Assembly: GCA_002421805.1 (NCBI GenBank)
Contig: DISM01000006.1
Location: 1 to 64,000 of the forward strand
Length of the DNA stretch: 64,000 nt
DNA from: Candidatus Omnitrophica bacterium UBA6210
GTDB taxonomy: Bacteria > Omnitrophota > Gorgyraeia > Velamenicoccales > Velamenicoccaceae
Direction of reading: 5' to 3'
Part shown: one piece after another, positions 48,627 to 57,119 of the stretch
Layout of the letters: each line of letters begins with the position of its first letter
Position numbering within the stretch: position 1 is the stretch's first letter
The notes under the pieces: model-generated
Told to the model about the DNA's origin: nothing
Databases searched by the model: none
What the model saw: the letters and a program-made list of their open reading frames with translations, nothing else
Program-made: the position numbers and the translations under genes

Positions 48627-50039
48627 ATGGGCGATGCAAAAGGATTTTTGAAGACGAAGCGCGGGACAGCCGGTTATAGGCCTGTGCAGGAACGCCTCAG
48701 GGATTTCAAGGAAGTCGAGTTGAGGCTGTCTGAAGAAGCGGTCCAGGAACAGGGGGCGCGCTGTATGGATTGCGGCGTGCCGTTCTGCCACTACGCCTGC
48801 CCGATGGGCAATGTCATCCCGGATTGGAACGACATGATTTTCCGCGGCCGCTGGAAGGAAGCCCTGGCGGTCCTGCATTCTACGAACAACTTTCCCGAAT
48901 TTACGGGCCGTGTCTGTCCGGCGTTATGCGAATATGCCTGTACGCTGGGCATTAATGATGATCCTGTGACTGTGCGGCAGAATGAGATCTCTCTGGTCGA
49001 ATGGGGATTCCGCACGGGCACGATCAAGCCTTTTGTATCCAAGCATAAGACCGGCAAGCGGGTGGCTGTGGTGGGGTCGGGTCCCGCTGGCATGGCCTGC
49101 GCTCAACAGTTGACGCGTGCAGGCCATGAGGTGACGCTTTTTGAGGCTGATGAAAAATGCGGGGGCATTTTGCGTTACGGTATCCCTGATTTTAAACTGG
49201 AAAAAACGGTCATCGACCGCAGGCTTAGCCAGATGGCAGCCGAAGGATTAAGGATCATGACCGGCGTCTGTGTGGGAAGGGATTTTCCCGTCGAACGGTT
49301 GTCGAAAGATTTCGATGCTGTATGTCTGGCCATGGGGTCGCGGCAGGCCAGGGAATTGGCCGTGGAGGGGCGGGATTTATCAGGGATCCATCAAGCCATG
49401 GATTACCTGTCACAGATGAACAAGGTCAATGCCGGCGTCAAGGTCCCGGGGAATACAAGGATCACCGCCCAGGATAAGGACGTTATCGTGATCGGCGGCG
49501 GCGATACGGGCGCGGATTGCGTGGGAACGGCCAACAGGCAGGGTGCTTTGTCCGTCACACAGATCGAGCTTTTGCCTCAACCGCCGGAATGCCGCACCAA
49601 GGATATGCCGTGGCCAACCTATCCGAAGATCCTCAAGACTTCCACGTCGCACGAAGAAGGCTGCCGGAGGCTTTGGAGTGTCGCGACAAAGAAGTTCATC
49701 GGGGAGGCCGGCCGGGTCAGGAAGCTTTTGTGCGTGAAGGTCGATGAAGCGCTCAGGGAGATCCCGGGTTCTGAATTCGAGCTTAAAGGCGATCTTGTGG
49801 TCCTGGCCATGGGCTTTGTGCATCCCGTGCACCAGGGTTTGGTCAAAGAGTTGAATCTCCAGCTTTCTCCAAGAGGCAATATTTCCGTCGACAGAAATTA
49901 TGCGGCGTCTCTTCCGGGTATCTTCGCTGCCGGCGACGCCAGCCGCGGCGCCTCGCTGGTCGTCTGGGCGATCTATGAAGGACGCGCTGCGGCCCGGGAG
50001 ATCGACCGTTTCCTCATGGGCGAGACAAACCTTCCTTGA
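48627..50039 (+). CDS. gltD: Glutamate synthase small subunit (GltD)
   Basis: 470 residues. The N-terminal cysteine cluster (CMDCGVPFCHYACPMGN, GRVCPALCEYACTLG) binds two 4Fe-4S clusters. VVGSGPAGMACAQQL and VIGGGDTGADCVGTA are the FAD and NADPH Rossmann loops. It feeds electrons from NADPH to GltB and is separated from gltB by a gap of about 160 bases, with its own possible upstream structure. Confidence 0.97.
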   Translation: MGDAKGFLKTKRGTAGYRPVQERLRDFKEVELRLSEEAVQEQGARCMDCGVPFCHYACPMGNVIPDWNDMIFRGRWKEALAVLHSTNNFPEFTGRVCPALCEYACTLGINDDPVTVRQNEISLVEWGFRTGTIKPFVSKHKTGKRVAVVGSGPAGMACAQQLTRAGHEVTLFEADEKCGGILRYGIPDFKLEKTVIDRRLSQMAAEGLRIMTGVCVGRDFPVERLSKDFDAVCLAMGSRQARELAVEGRDLSGIHQAMDYLSQMNKVNAGVKVPGNTRITAQDKDVIVIGGGDTGADCVGTANRQGALSVTQIELLPQPPECRTKDMPWPTYPKILKTSTSHEEGCRRLWSVATKKFIGEAGRVRKLLCVKVDEALREIPGSEFELKGDLVVLAMGFVHPVHQGLVKELNLQLSPRGNISVDRNYAASLPGIFAAGDASRGASLVVWAIYEGRAAAREIDRFLMGETNLP

Positions 50040-50054
50040 TGGCCTGGCTGTTGA

Positions 50055-50447
50055 TCAGGACGAGCTGTAGCATGGGAGCTTGTTTTCCTGGATAAACGAG
50101 GAGATGTCGGGCCTCAGGATACTACCGGTCTCTACGAATTCCAATCCTACCTTGCATTTTTCCGAATAAGGTTCCTGTGCTGACCATTGGACGCGCGCGA
50201 TCCCGTAGAACCCCTGGGGTCTGTTTCTGAGTTTCGCGTGGAAGTAGATGTGGCTGCCGATGTCGACAGGGCCGTCTACGAGGAAGCTGACGCCTCCTTC
50301 GCCGATATCGCAGGTGACGCTTTGGCTGTAACGGCTGCCGTTAAAGAACCGGTATTCGACAGGGCAGTTGACCTTGAGCCTGCGGAACCTGCGCCGTTCC
50401 TGCCAAGTCTCTTCCATGTTTGCCACTCTGTTAAATAAATCAGCCAC
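50055..50447 (-). CDS. PilZ domain protein
   Basis: The only convincing minus-strand gene. The start is GTG at 50447: it lies five bases after a perfect AAAGGAGG (minus strand), which an ATG at 50474 would place inside the coding region. About 130 residues. RRRFRRLKVNCPVEYR provides the RxxxR-type c-di-GMP motif, and DIGEGGVSF the D-x-G-x-G-like motif of PilZ (DxSxxG variant). It binds c-di-GMP and relays signals to a partner. It is convergent with gltD and divergent from the adenosyltransferase. Confidence 0.9.
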   Translation of the reverse strand: MADLFNRVANMEETWQERRRFRRLKVNCPVEYRFFNGSRYSQSVTCDIGEGGVSFLVDGPVDIGSHIYFHAKLRNRPQGFYGIARVQWSAQEPYSEKCKVGLEFVETGSILRPDISSFIQENKLPCYSSS

Positions 50448-50604
50448 GTTAACCTCCTTTTTTGCGTCCTGCATGTATCAGAGGCCCGTGGCTACCAAAA
50501 ATCTAACACATAAAGAAAGCGTTTTCAAGGGGAGGGGTTTCATGTATAATAAGGATGCGCATGGAGCTTAAGTTATTTGTTTGCAAGATGTAAGGATGAT
50601 GCAG

Positions 50605-51123
50605 ATGGGCATTGTTACAAAAAAAGGCGACAAGGGGAAAACATCCCTGTATTTCGGCGGCAGGGTCCCTAAAGACCACCCTCGCGTTGAGCTTTGCGGA
50701 GCCCTCGATGAGCTCTCTTCGTTTCTGGGTGTGGCCAAAAGTCTGCTAAAAGACAAGGAGAGCCGCGCATGGATCGAAGACGCGCAGAAAGACCTTGTCA
50801 TGATAGCCGCAGAGGCGGCGACAGCCCCCAGGTTTCTCGGCAGGCTCAAAAAGCGAACGCAGAAAAAAGATGCCGAGCGGCTTGAACATCAGATCGCAAG
50901 CCTGGAGGCGCGCTCCCATAAGAAAATTTTCTGTTTTTCAATTCCCGGCCAATGCCTGGTCTCCAGTTGTCTGGATGTGTCGCGTACGATCGCGCGCCGC
51001 GCGGAACGCCGGGCCGTCAGTCTTTTGAAAAAGAAACAGTTTAAGAACAGGGATATCCTGGTTTACCTCAACAGGCTTTCGGACCTTCTGTATCTCTTGG
51101 CAAGAAAGAGCGAGGGATGCTAA
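50605..51123 (+). CDS. ATP:cob(I)alamin adenosyltransferase, PduO type
   Basis: 172 residues (from ATG 50605, with TAAGGA nine bases upstream; ATG 50596 is an alternative). VTKKGDKGKTSLYFGGRVPKDHPRVELCGALDE matches the PduO-type N-terminal ATP motif, and ISCLDVSRT-like SSCLDVSRTIARRAERR near residue 125 the conserved Arg helix. Converts cob(I)alamin to adenosylcobalamin in the cytoplasm. It overlaps the nicotinamidase gene by seven bases. Confidence 0.9.
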   Translation: MGIVTKKGDKGKTSLYFGGRVPKDHPRVELCGALDELSSFLGVAKSLLKDKESRAWIEDAQKDLVMIAAEAATAPRFLGRLKKRTQKKDAERLEHQIASLEARSHKKIFCFSIPGQCLVSSCLDVSRTIARRAERRAVSLLKKKQFKNRDILVYLNRLSDLLYLLARKSEGC

Positions 51124-51755
51124 AACTTAAAAAAGCGCTTTTGATTGCGGACCCTCAGATCGACTTTTGCCCCGGCGGGGCCCTGGGGATCAAGGACGGG
51201 GACAAGATCATCTCCGTCGTCAACGCCTATATCAGGAAATTCGCGGCGCAAGAGTTGCCTATATTCATTACCCGCGACTGGCATCCGCAAAAAACAAAAC
51301 ATTTCAAGGTTTACGGCGGCGTCTGGCCCCGGCACTGCGTCCATGATACAAAAGGCGCGGCCTTTCATCCCGGGCTGAAGTTCCCGAAGGAAACGATCAT
51401 CCTTTCAAAAGGGATGGACCCCGCAAAAGACAGCTATTCCGCATTCCACGCGTACGACCATAACCATAAGGAACTGCATCATCTCCTGCAGATATTCGGC
51501 GTAACAGAACTTTATGTCGGCGGCTTGGCGACGGATTATTGCGTCAAACATTCCGCGCTGGATGCCTTGAAATACGGTTATAAGGTCCATGTCCTTTTGG
51601 ATGCGACAAAAGGCGTGAACCTGAAGCCGTGGGATTCAGAGGATGCGGTCCGCGAGATGGTGGCTGCCGGCGCCAAAACGATGACCCTCGCCGATATGAC
51701 ACCGGCTCGCAAGAGACCGCCAAGGCAGGCAAAGAACAAACGCCCCGGGCATTAA
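51117..51755 (+). CDS. pncA: Nicotinamidase/isochorismatase-family hydrolase
   Basis: 212 residues with the Asp-Lys-Cys triad: ADPQIDFCPGGAL (Asp12), an ILSKGMD-type Lys, and LATDYCVKHSA (Cys). THEHP-type metal residues follow the RDWHPQKT segment (Asp and His). It most likely deamidates nicotinamide to nicotinate for NAD salvage, complementing NadE, but isochorismatase homologues share these motifs. It overlaps the adenosyltransferase. Confidence 0.85.
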   Translation: MLKLKKALLIADPQIDFCPGGALGIKDGDKIISVVNAYIRKFAAQELPIFITRDWHPQKTKHFKVYGGVWPRHCVHDTKGAAFHPGLKFPKETIILSKGMDPAKDSYSAFHAYDHNHKELHHLLQIFGVTELYVGGLATDYCVKHSALDALKYGYKVHVLLDATKGVNLKPWDSEDAVREMVAAGAKTMTLADMTPARKRPPRQAKNKRPGH

Positions 51756-51803
51756 GCCGTCCGGAACCCTCGCAGGAAAAACGCGCCTCAGTCACACCAC
51801 CCT

Positions 51804-52472
51804 ATGAAAACGATCAAGGTTAAAACGGTCATTTTTGATATGGACGGCGTTATTACGGATACCATGCCTTATCACTTCCGCGCCTGGCGCAGGATCTATG
51901 CGGCCGAAGGGTTCCGGGTGAGCCGGGAAGATATATACCGCAGAGAAGGACAACCGGGATACAGGACGATCCGGGAGATCCTCGGGGAACGCGGGATCCC
52001 TTTTGATGAGGCCAAGGCCCGGCGGATCCTCTCAGAAAAAGAAAAACTCTTCAAGAGGATCGTCCATAAACGTTTTATCCGTGGCGTAAAAAGCTTCCTT
52101 CGCCATCTACACCACAAGGGCGTCGCGGCAGCCTTGGTGACGGGGACGGCGCGCCACGAAGTCGAAGAGATCCTCCCAAAGCATTTTTTGAGAAGATTCG
52201 CCGTTTCCGTGACAGGGGATGAGGTCAGGCATGGCAAGCCTCACCCCGAGCCCTATCTTCGGGCCCTGAGAAAATTGGGCATCCGGCCTCAAGACGCGAT
52301 CGTCATCGAGAATGCACCGTTCGGTATCCGTTCCGCAAAAAAAGCCCGCCTGGCGTGCATTGCACTCGAGACTTCCCTTTCCCGCGCCTATCTCAAAGAC
52401 GCGGATTTCATCTTTTCGTCCTACCGCGATTTACGCAGGCGCCTCGATTTTGAAGCCGACAGAGAGGATTGA
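51804..52472 (+). CDS. HAD-superfamily phosphatase, beta-phosphoglucomutase-like
   Basis: 222 residues. HAD motif I is FDMDGVITDT, motif II lies near LVTGT, motif III in HGKPHPEPYL, and motif IV in VIENAPFGIRSAKKA. The helical cap between residues 15 and 85 is of the beta-phosphoglucomutase type. A sugar-phosphate phosphatase or mutase is likely; no metabolite is determined. Cytoplasmic. Confidence 0.9.
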   Translation: MKTIKVKTVIFDMDGVITDTMPYHFRAWRRIYAAEGFRVSREDIYRREGQPGYRTIREILGERGIPFDEAKARRILSEKEKLFKRIVHKRFIRGVKSFLRHLHHKGVAAALVTGTARHEVEEILPKHFLRRFAVSVTGDEVRHGKPHPEPYLRALRKLGIRPQDAIVIENAPFGIRSAKKARLACIALETSLSRAYLKDADFIFSSYRDLRRRLDFEADRED

Positions 52473-52544
52473 CGCCTCTTTGTTTTATTGATAAGATTAA
52501 GTTCTGGAAGCGACGGATGGAAACGACGGATAACTGCTTGCCAT

Positions 52545-52970
52545 ATGAAAAGATATGAGTTTTTAAAGCACACGGCAGATGTCGCCGTGCGCGTCTTCGG
52601 CAGGTCTTTGAAAGACCTTTTTGGATCGGCGGCCTTGGCGATGTTTGCGGTTCTTTTGGAGAAGACCAAGAACAGGCCGGGGGCGGCATTGACGGAAAAA
52701 GAGATCTCTGTTTGCGGGGAGACGTCTGAGGACCTGCTGAAGGCCTGGCTGGACGAACTCCTTTTCTGCTATAGCGTCGAACACCTGGTCCTGGTCCGTA
52801 TCAAATCCATTGAGGTTGCCGCCCAGGAGATGAGGGCTTTTGTTTTGTTCGACGCTTTCAACAGGGAGTATTACGCCGTCAGGGACGAGGTCAAGGCCGT
52901 CACCTATCATGAGCTGGAAGTCAAGAAGGTGAGGAACCGCTGGCAGGCCCACATGATCTTTGACGTGTAA
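52545..52970 (+). CDS. Archease
   Basis: 141 residues from ATG 52545. The start KHTADVAVRVFGRSL, the mid ETSEDLLKAWLDELLF and the final VKAVTYHELEVKK are typical archease signatures, including the conserved metal-binding Asp and His/Glu residues. Archease activates RtcB by promoting the guanylylated state. It precedes rtcB by 14 bases, as in other genomes with the pair. Confidence 0.95.
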   Translation: MKRYEFLKHTADVAVRVFGRSLKDLFGSAALAMFAVLLEKTKNRPGAALTEKEISVCGETSEDLLKAWLDELLFCYSVEHLVLVRIKSIEVAAQEMRAFVLFDAFNREYYAVRDEVKAVTYHELEVKKVRNRWQAHMIFDV

Positions 52971-52984
52971 CGGAGCCCTTGTTT

Positions 52985-54445
52985 ATGTCTCAAGTCTGGG
53001 ACGGCCCTTTAGAGAAGATCGACGATTATCGCTGGCGCATCCCCAGGAGCTATAAAGCCGGCATGCGCGTCGACGGCATCATTTATGCGGATGAGAAGCT
53101 CCTGAAAGATATCCGTCACGACAAAGCCGCCGACCAGGTGGCGAACGTCGCTTTTTTGCCCGGGATCGTCAAGGCGTCATTCGGGATGCCGGACATCCAT
53201 TGGGGTTACGGGTTTGCTATCGGCGGCGTTGCGGCCATGGATATCGAAAAGGGGGGCGTGATATCCCCGGGCGGCGTCGGTTATGATATCAATTGCGGCG
53301 TGCGCCTGGTGAGGACCGATCTTTTTGAGAAAGACGTCAGGCCGCGGCTCAAGGAATTGGTCACCGGTTTATTCCACGCGGTGCCTTCGGGCGTCGGTTC
53401 CGAGGGGGACATCCGCGTGACCGCGCGGGAAGAAAAAGAGATACTTGTCAAGGGCGCAGGATGGGCGGTCGCCAAAGGCTATGGCACTGAAGACGACCTG
53501 GAGGCCACGGAAGAGCGCGGAGCGATGGCGGGCGCGGATCCCGAGAAGGTCTCTGACCGGGCGTATGCGCGCGGCAAACAGCAGTCAGGCACCCTGGGGT
53601 CGGGCAACCATTTTTTGGAAGTGCAGGCCATCGATCAGCTCTACGACAGGGATGCGACGGATGCCCTGGGCTTGGCTGAAGGCCAGGTCATGGTGATGAT
53701 CCATTCCGGTTCCCGGGGGCTGGGATATCAGGTCTGCGATGATTTTTTGAAAACGATGAACGCCTGCCTGGATAAGTACCATATTCATGTGCCCGACAGG
53801 CAGCTGGCATGTGCGCCCGTGGAGTCGCCCGAAGGCAGGGATTATCTGGCGGCGATGCGCGCCGCGGCGAATTACGCCTGGAACAACCGCCAGTGCATGA
53901 TGCACCTGACACGCCAGGTTTTTGAAAAGATATTTGCCTCTTCATGGCAGAAACTCGGGATGCGCCTGGTCTATGACGTGGCGCACAATATCGCCAAGAT
54001 CGAGACGCATCGCGTCAAGGGCGAGGAACGCAGATTATGTGTGCACCGTAAAGGAGCGACCCGTGCTTTCGGGCCCGGACATCCGGCCGTCCCTGAGAAA
54101 TACAGGCAGATCGGCCAGCCGGTGATCATCCCCGGTGATATGGGCCGCAATTCTTATTTGCTCGTCGGGACTCAACAGGCGATGGACGAGACGTTCGGCT
54201 CGACCTGTCATGGCGCCGGGCGGCTCAGGTCCCGCCATGAGGCCAAGAGGCTGGTGGATTTCCACGCGTTGATGAAGGAGCTCGAGGCCAAGGGCATCGT
54301 GGTCATGGCGTCCGGGCACGGGACGGTGGTGGAAGAGGCCCCCAGCGCGTATAAAGATGTCAATGATGTCGTCGGTGTCGTGCACAACGCCGGCATCGCC
54401 AGGCGCGTCTGCCGGATGCGACCATTGGGAGTTGTTAAAGGTTAG
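52985..54445 (+). CDS. rtcB: RNA-splicing ligase RtcB
   Basis: 486 residues. GMPDIHWGYGFAIGGVAA and GGVGYDINCGVRL contain the metal-binding Asp and Cys residues. GTLGSGNHFLEV and IHSGSRGLGYQ follow. STCHGAGRLRSR carries the guanylylated-His region. Joins RNA ends carrying 2',3'-cyclic phosphate and 5'-OH with GTP and Mn2+; in bacteria it repairs cleaved RNA. It is assisted by the archease encoded just upstream. No intron-containing tRNA is seen here. Confidence 0.97.
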   Translation: MSQVWDGPLEKIDDYRWRIPRSYKAGMRVDGIIYADEKLLKDIRHDKAADQVANVAFLPGIVKASFGMPDIHWGYGFAIGGVAAMDIEKGGVISPGGVGYDINCGVRLVRTDLFEKDVRPRLKELVTGLFHAVPSGVGSEGDIRVTAREEKEILVKGAGWAVAKGYGTEDDLEATEERGAMAGADPEKVSDRAYARGKQQSGTLGSGNHFLEVQAIDQLYDRDATDALGLAEGQVMVMIHSGSRGLGYQVCDDFLKTMNACLDKYHIHVPDRQLACAPVESPEGRDYLAAMRAAANYAWNNRQCMMHLTRQVFEKIFASSWQKLGMRLVYDVAHNIAKIETHRVKGEERRLCVHRKGATRAFGPGHPAVPEKYRQIGQPVIIPGDMGRNSYLLVGTQQAMDETFGSTCHGAGRLRSRHEAKRLVDFHALMKELEAKGIVVMASGHGTVVEEAPSAYKDVNDVVGVVHNAGIARRVCRMRPLGVVKG

Positions 54446-54505
54446 GGGAGTCCTGAGCGTAGCGAAGGGCGGCCTCCGGGGGGCGTTAAGGGGTAAGGAG
54501 GAAAC

Positions 54506-55066
54506 ATGGCTTTTATGTTACAGGAAGGCGAGCAGGTTTTGTGGGAAGGAAGGCCCGAGAAAAAGATATATGTGATGTGGCTTTTCACAAGGGTCCTTGT
54601 TATGTCTGCGTTGACAAGCGGGATCATCGCCTACCTTGCCGTCGTCGCCTGCGTCATTTATGCCGCCGCGCACCACATGAAAGAGCCGGTTTTCTATCTG
54701 GTCGGTTCCACGTTGATCTTTGTCGTCCCCGTCGTCCTGGCCTGTGCTTTGTTTTATTACCGCCATCTTCTTGAGACGTTCCATTACACGGTGACGAATC
54801 AGCGGTGTGTCTTTGAGGGCGGGATCTTTGTGCGCCGCCGCCGCAACGTTCCGTTCCACAAGATCACGGATGTCGAGGTCAACCAGAATATCATCGAACA
54901 CATGCTCGGGATCTTGAGCCTGAAGGTCTTTACGCCGGGCACGGGGAGCGTAGGCGTCCCCGGCTTCGAGAAGGCTGAGATCGTCTTCTGCGGCCTCCTC
55001 GATGCCGACAAACCGGCCTCCATCATTCAAAACACCTTAAAGAAGTTCAAAGCCACAGGAGAATAA
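54506..55066 (+). CDS. Membrane protein with bacterial PH domain (DUF304/YdbT-like)
   Basis: 186 residues; AAGGAGG precedes ATG. Two membrane segments (about 25-50 and 63-85) are followed by the bPH2 domain with TNQRCVFEGGIFVRRRRNVPFHKITDVEVNQ and LGILSLKVFT, the characteristic DUF304 pattern. Function in the membrane is not known; family members have been linked to secretion or stress. It abuts serS. Confidence 0.85.
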   Translation: MAFMLQEGEQVLWEGRPEKKIYVMWLFTRVLVMSALTSGIIAYLAVVACVIYAAAHHMKEPVFYLVGSTLIFVVPVVLACALFYYRHLLETFHYTVTNQRCVFEGGIFVRRRRNVPFHKITDVEVNQNIIEHMLGILSLKVFTPGTGSVGVPGFEKAEIVFCGLLDADKPASIIQNTLKKFKATGE

Positions 55067-56338
55067 ATGCTAGATATCCGTTTTATCCGGGATAACGTCG
55101 ATCTTGTCAGGGCATCGCTGGAAAAGCGCGGCTCGAAATTGAACTTAGATGAACTCCTGAAACTGGACGAAGATCGCCGGCGCATCCTGACAGAGCTCGA
55201 TGATCTGCGCCGTCAGAAGAATGAAGCCAATGACGCCATCACCAGGCTTCTCAAGGAAAGAAAAGACCCCAAGCCGACGATCGCCGCGATGAAAGATGTC
55301 GCCGGCCGTATCGATGCCTGCGAGGCAGGCCTGCGTCAGAAAGAAGAAGCCCTGGATCAGCTGCTTCTCATCATCCCCAATATCGTGCATGCATCGATCC
55401 CCGCAGGCGATCCTTCGCACAACCAGGTCGTCCGGCAGTGGGGGCAACCCAAGGTATTCGATTTCAAGCCGCGTTCCCACATGGAGCTCTGCGAGTATCT
55501 GGATATCGTGGATTTTGCCAGAGGGGCGAAGCTCTCCGGTTCCAACTTTGTCCTTTTTAAGGGGCTTGGGGCGAGGCTGGAGAGGGCGCTGATCAATTTT
55601 ATGCTCGACCTGCATACGTCGAAGCACGGCTACAGGGAGATGTGGCCGCCGGCCCTCGTCAACCGCGACAGCATGACGGGGACAGGGCAGTTGCCGAAGC
55701 TTGAAGAGGATATGTATCGCCTGAAAGACGACGATCTCTTTCTCATTCCGACGGCCGAAGTCCCTGTGACCAATATCCACCGCGATGAGATCCTCGAAGA
55801 AGCCGCCTTGCCCGTTTATTACGCGGCGTATACGCCGTGTTTCCGCAGGGAGGCAGGTTCCTACGGCAAGGATACAAAAGGCCTCGTGCGCGTGCACCAG
55901 TTCGACAAGGTGGAGATGGTGAAATTCGTCAAGCCGCAGGATTCTTTCGACGAGCTGGAAAAACTGGTCGCCAATGCCGAAACCGTCCTGCAAGCCCTGG
56001 GGTTGCCTTACCGCGTGGTGATGCTGGCATCCGGCGACCTGAGCTTTGCCGCGACCAAATGCTACGACTTGGAGGCTTACGCCCCGGGGCTGGACAAGTG
56101 GCTGGAAGTTTCCAGCTGTTCGAATTTCTGCGATTTTCAGGCCAGGCGCGCCAATATCCGTTTCAGGAACAAAGAGACAAGGAAACTTGAATATGTCCAT
56201 ACGCTCAACGGTTCCGGCGTGGCCATGGCCAGGACCGTCGTCGCGATCATTGAAAACCACCAGCAAAAGGACGGCAGCATCCTCGTTCCGGATGTCCTGC
56301 GTCCGTATATGGGAGGCCTGGAAAAAATTGAAAGATAA
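55067..56338 (+). CDS. serS: Seryl-tRNA synthetase
   Basis: 423 residues. An N-terminal coiled-coil arm (residues 1-105, LDIRFIRDNVDLVRASLEKRG) binds the long variable arm of tRNA-Ser. Class II motif 2 is CFRREAGSYGKDTKGL, and motif 3 is GSGVAMARTVVAIIENHQ. It charges tRNA-Ser with serine. Two tRNA-Ser genes follow within about 2.6 kb, a suggestive but common arrangement. Confidence 0.97.
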   Translation: MLDIRFIRDNVDLVRASLEKRGSKLNLDELLKLDEDRRRILTELDDLRRQKNEANDAITRLLKERKDPKPTIAAMKDVAGRIDACEAGLRQKEEALDQLLLIIPNIVHASIPAGDPSHNQVVRQWGQPKVFDFKPRSHMELCEYLDIVDFARGAKLSGSNFVLFKGLGARLERALINFMLDLHTSKHGYREMWPPALVNRDSMTGTGQLPKLEEDMYRLKDDDLFLIPTAEVPVTNIHRDEILEEAALPVYYAAYTPCFRREAGSYGKDTKGLVRVHQFDKVEMVKFVKPQDSFDELEKLVANAETVLQALGLPYRVVMLASGDLSFAATKCYDLEAYAPGLDKWLEVSSCSNFCDFQARRANIRFRNKETRKLEYVHTLNGSGVAMARTVVAIIENHQQKDGSILVPDVLRPYMGGLEKIER

Positions 56339-56945
56339 GATCCTTGCCGTTCTGAAGCTTTTGTTGGCGATTTTATTGGTGCCTTTTGTGATCGGCATTA
56401 CGGCCGCTCTCTGGAACGCCTTGAGCCTGACGGCCGCGCCTGTCCCGTCGGCGTTTGGATGGGGCGTGGTCATGTACCTGGTCCTGCATATCCTTCTCTA
56501 CCAGCCGTCCCAGGTCTTTGACACCGGAAAGAAGATCACGGAGACGGCCATAGGGTTTTTGGCACCCTTTTTCAAGGTGGCGGGTTTCTGTATCCCGATC
56601 TTTACCATCCTGACCTTTGTCGTTTATGTCGCGGCGTTGAAGATCTGGCCGCAGGTCGAAGAGTATTTCGGATGTTTCGTCTTCGTCGCGGCCTTTGCGC
56701 TCACGATGCACCTGGTCATGACGGCCAATGCCCTGAAAGGCAAACAGGCCGGCTGGCTCAAAGAGAATTATTTCTTTGCGATCTTCGCCGTTTACATCAT
56801 CAATATCATGATCGTCGGCGCCGCCTTCAATCTGTTGACGGCTGATTTTTACTTTACGGATTTCATGAAGTCTGCGGGCCGCAAGGCCGGGGCCATTTAC
56901 ACGGCGTCATTTAAGCAGTTATTCGAGGTGCGGGACGTCCGGTAG
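56328..56945 (+). CDS. Hypothetical integral membrane protein
   Basis: 205 residues from a probable TTG at 56328, overlapping the serS stop. Hydrophobic segments at about 5-25, 37-53, 68-100, 112-128 and 140-165 suggest five spans, without charged residues that could form a catalytic site. The longer frame starting at 56046 is an out-of-frame reading of serS. No family is recognised. Translation is probably coupled to serS. Confidence 0.65.
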   Translation: MKDKILAVLKLLLAILLVPFVIGITAALWNALSLTAAPVPSAFGWGVVMYLVLHILLYQPSQVFDTGKKITETAIGFLAPFFKVAGFCIPIFTILTFVVYVAALKIWPQVEEYFGCFVFVAAFALTMHLVMTANALKGKQAGWLKENYFFAIFAVYIINIMIVGAAFNLLTADFYFTDFMKSAGRKAGAIYTASFKQLFEVRDVR

Positions 56946-56998
56946 CAAAGGTTCTTTACTGAGGATTTGAGGCGGACAGAGCAGTTGTTGAGAATTTA

Positions 56999-57089
56999 GG
57001 AGAGGTGGCAGAGCGGTTGAATGCACCGGTCTTGAAAACCGGCAGGGGCCTTCGGTCCCTCGTGAGTCCGAATCTCACCCTCTCCGCCA
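56999..57089 (+). tRNA. tRNA-Ser (anticodon UGA)
   Basis: Acceptor GGAGAGG (56999-57005) pairs with CCTCTCC; the anticodon loop is CTTGAAA with anticodon TGA at 57033-57035, reading UCA. A long variable arm (GGGGCCTTCGGTCCCT) is typical of serine tRNA. The 3' end encodes GCCA at 57086-57089. The acceptor 3' strand and the CCA also form one arm of a downstream hairpin. Confidence 0.95.
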
Positions 57090-57119
57090 AATTTTTCGGA
57101 TAACGAAAAATTTGGCGGA
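57083..57119 (+). repeat. Perfect 16-bp hairpin built on the tRNA-Ser(UGA) 3' end
   Basis: TCCGCCAAATTTTTCG (57083-57098) and CGAAAAATTTGGCGGA (57104-57119) pair perfectly around GATAA. The outer TCCGCCA is the tRNA 3' end with its CCA. The second tRNA-Ser has the same arrangement with another interior. Confidence 0.9.
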
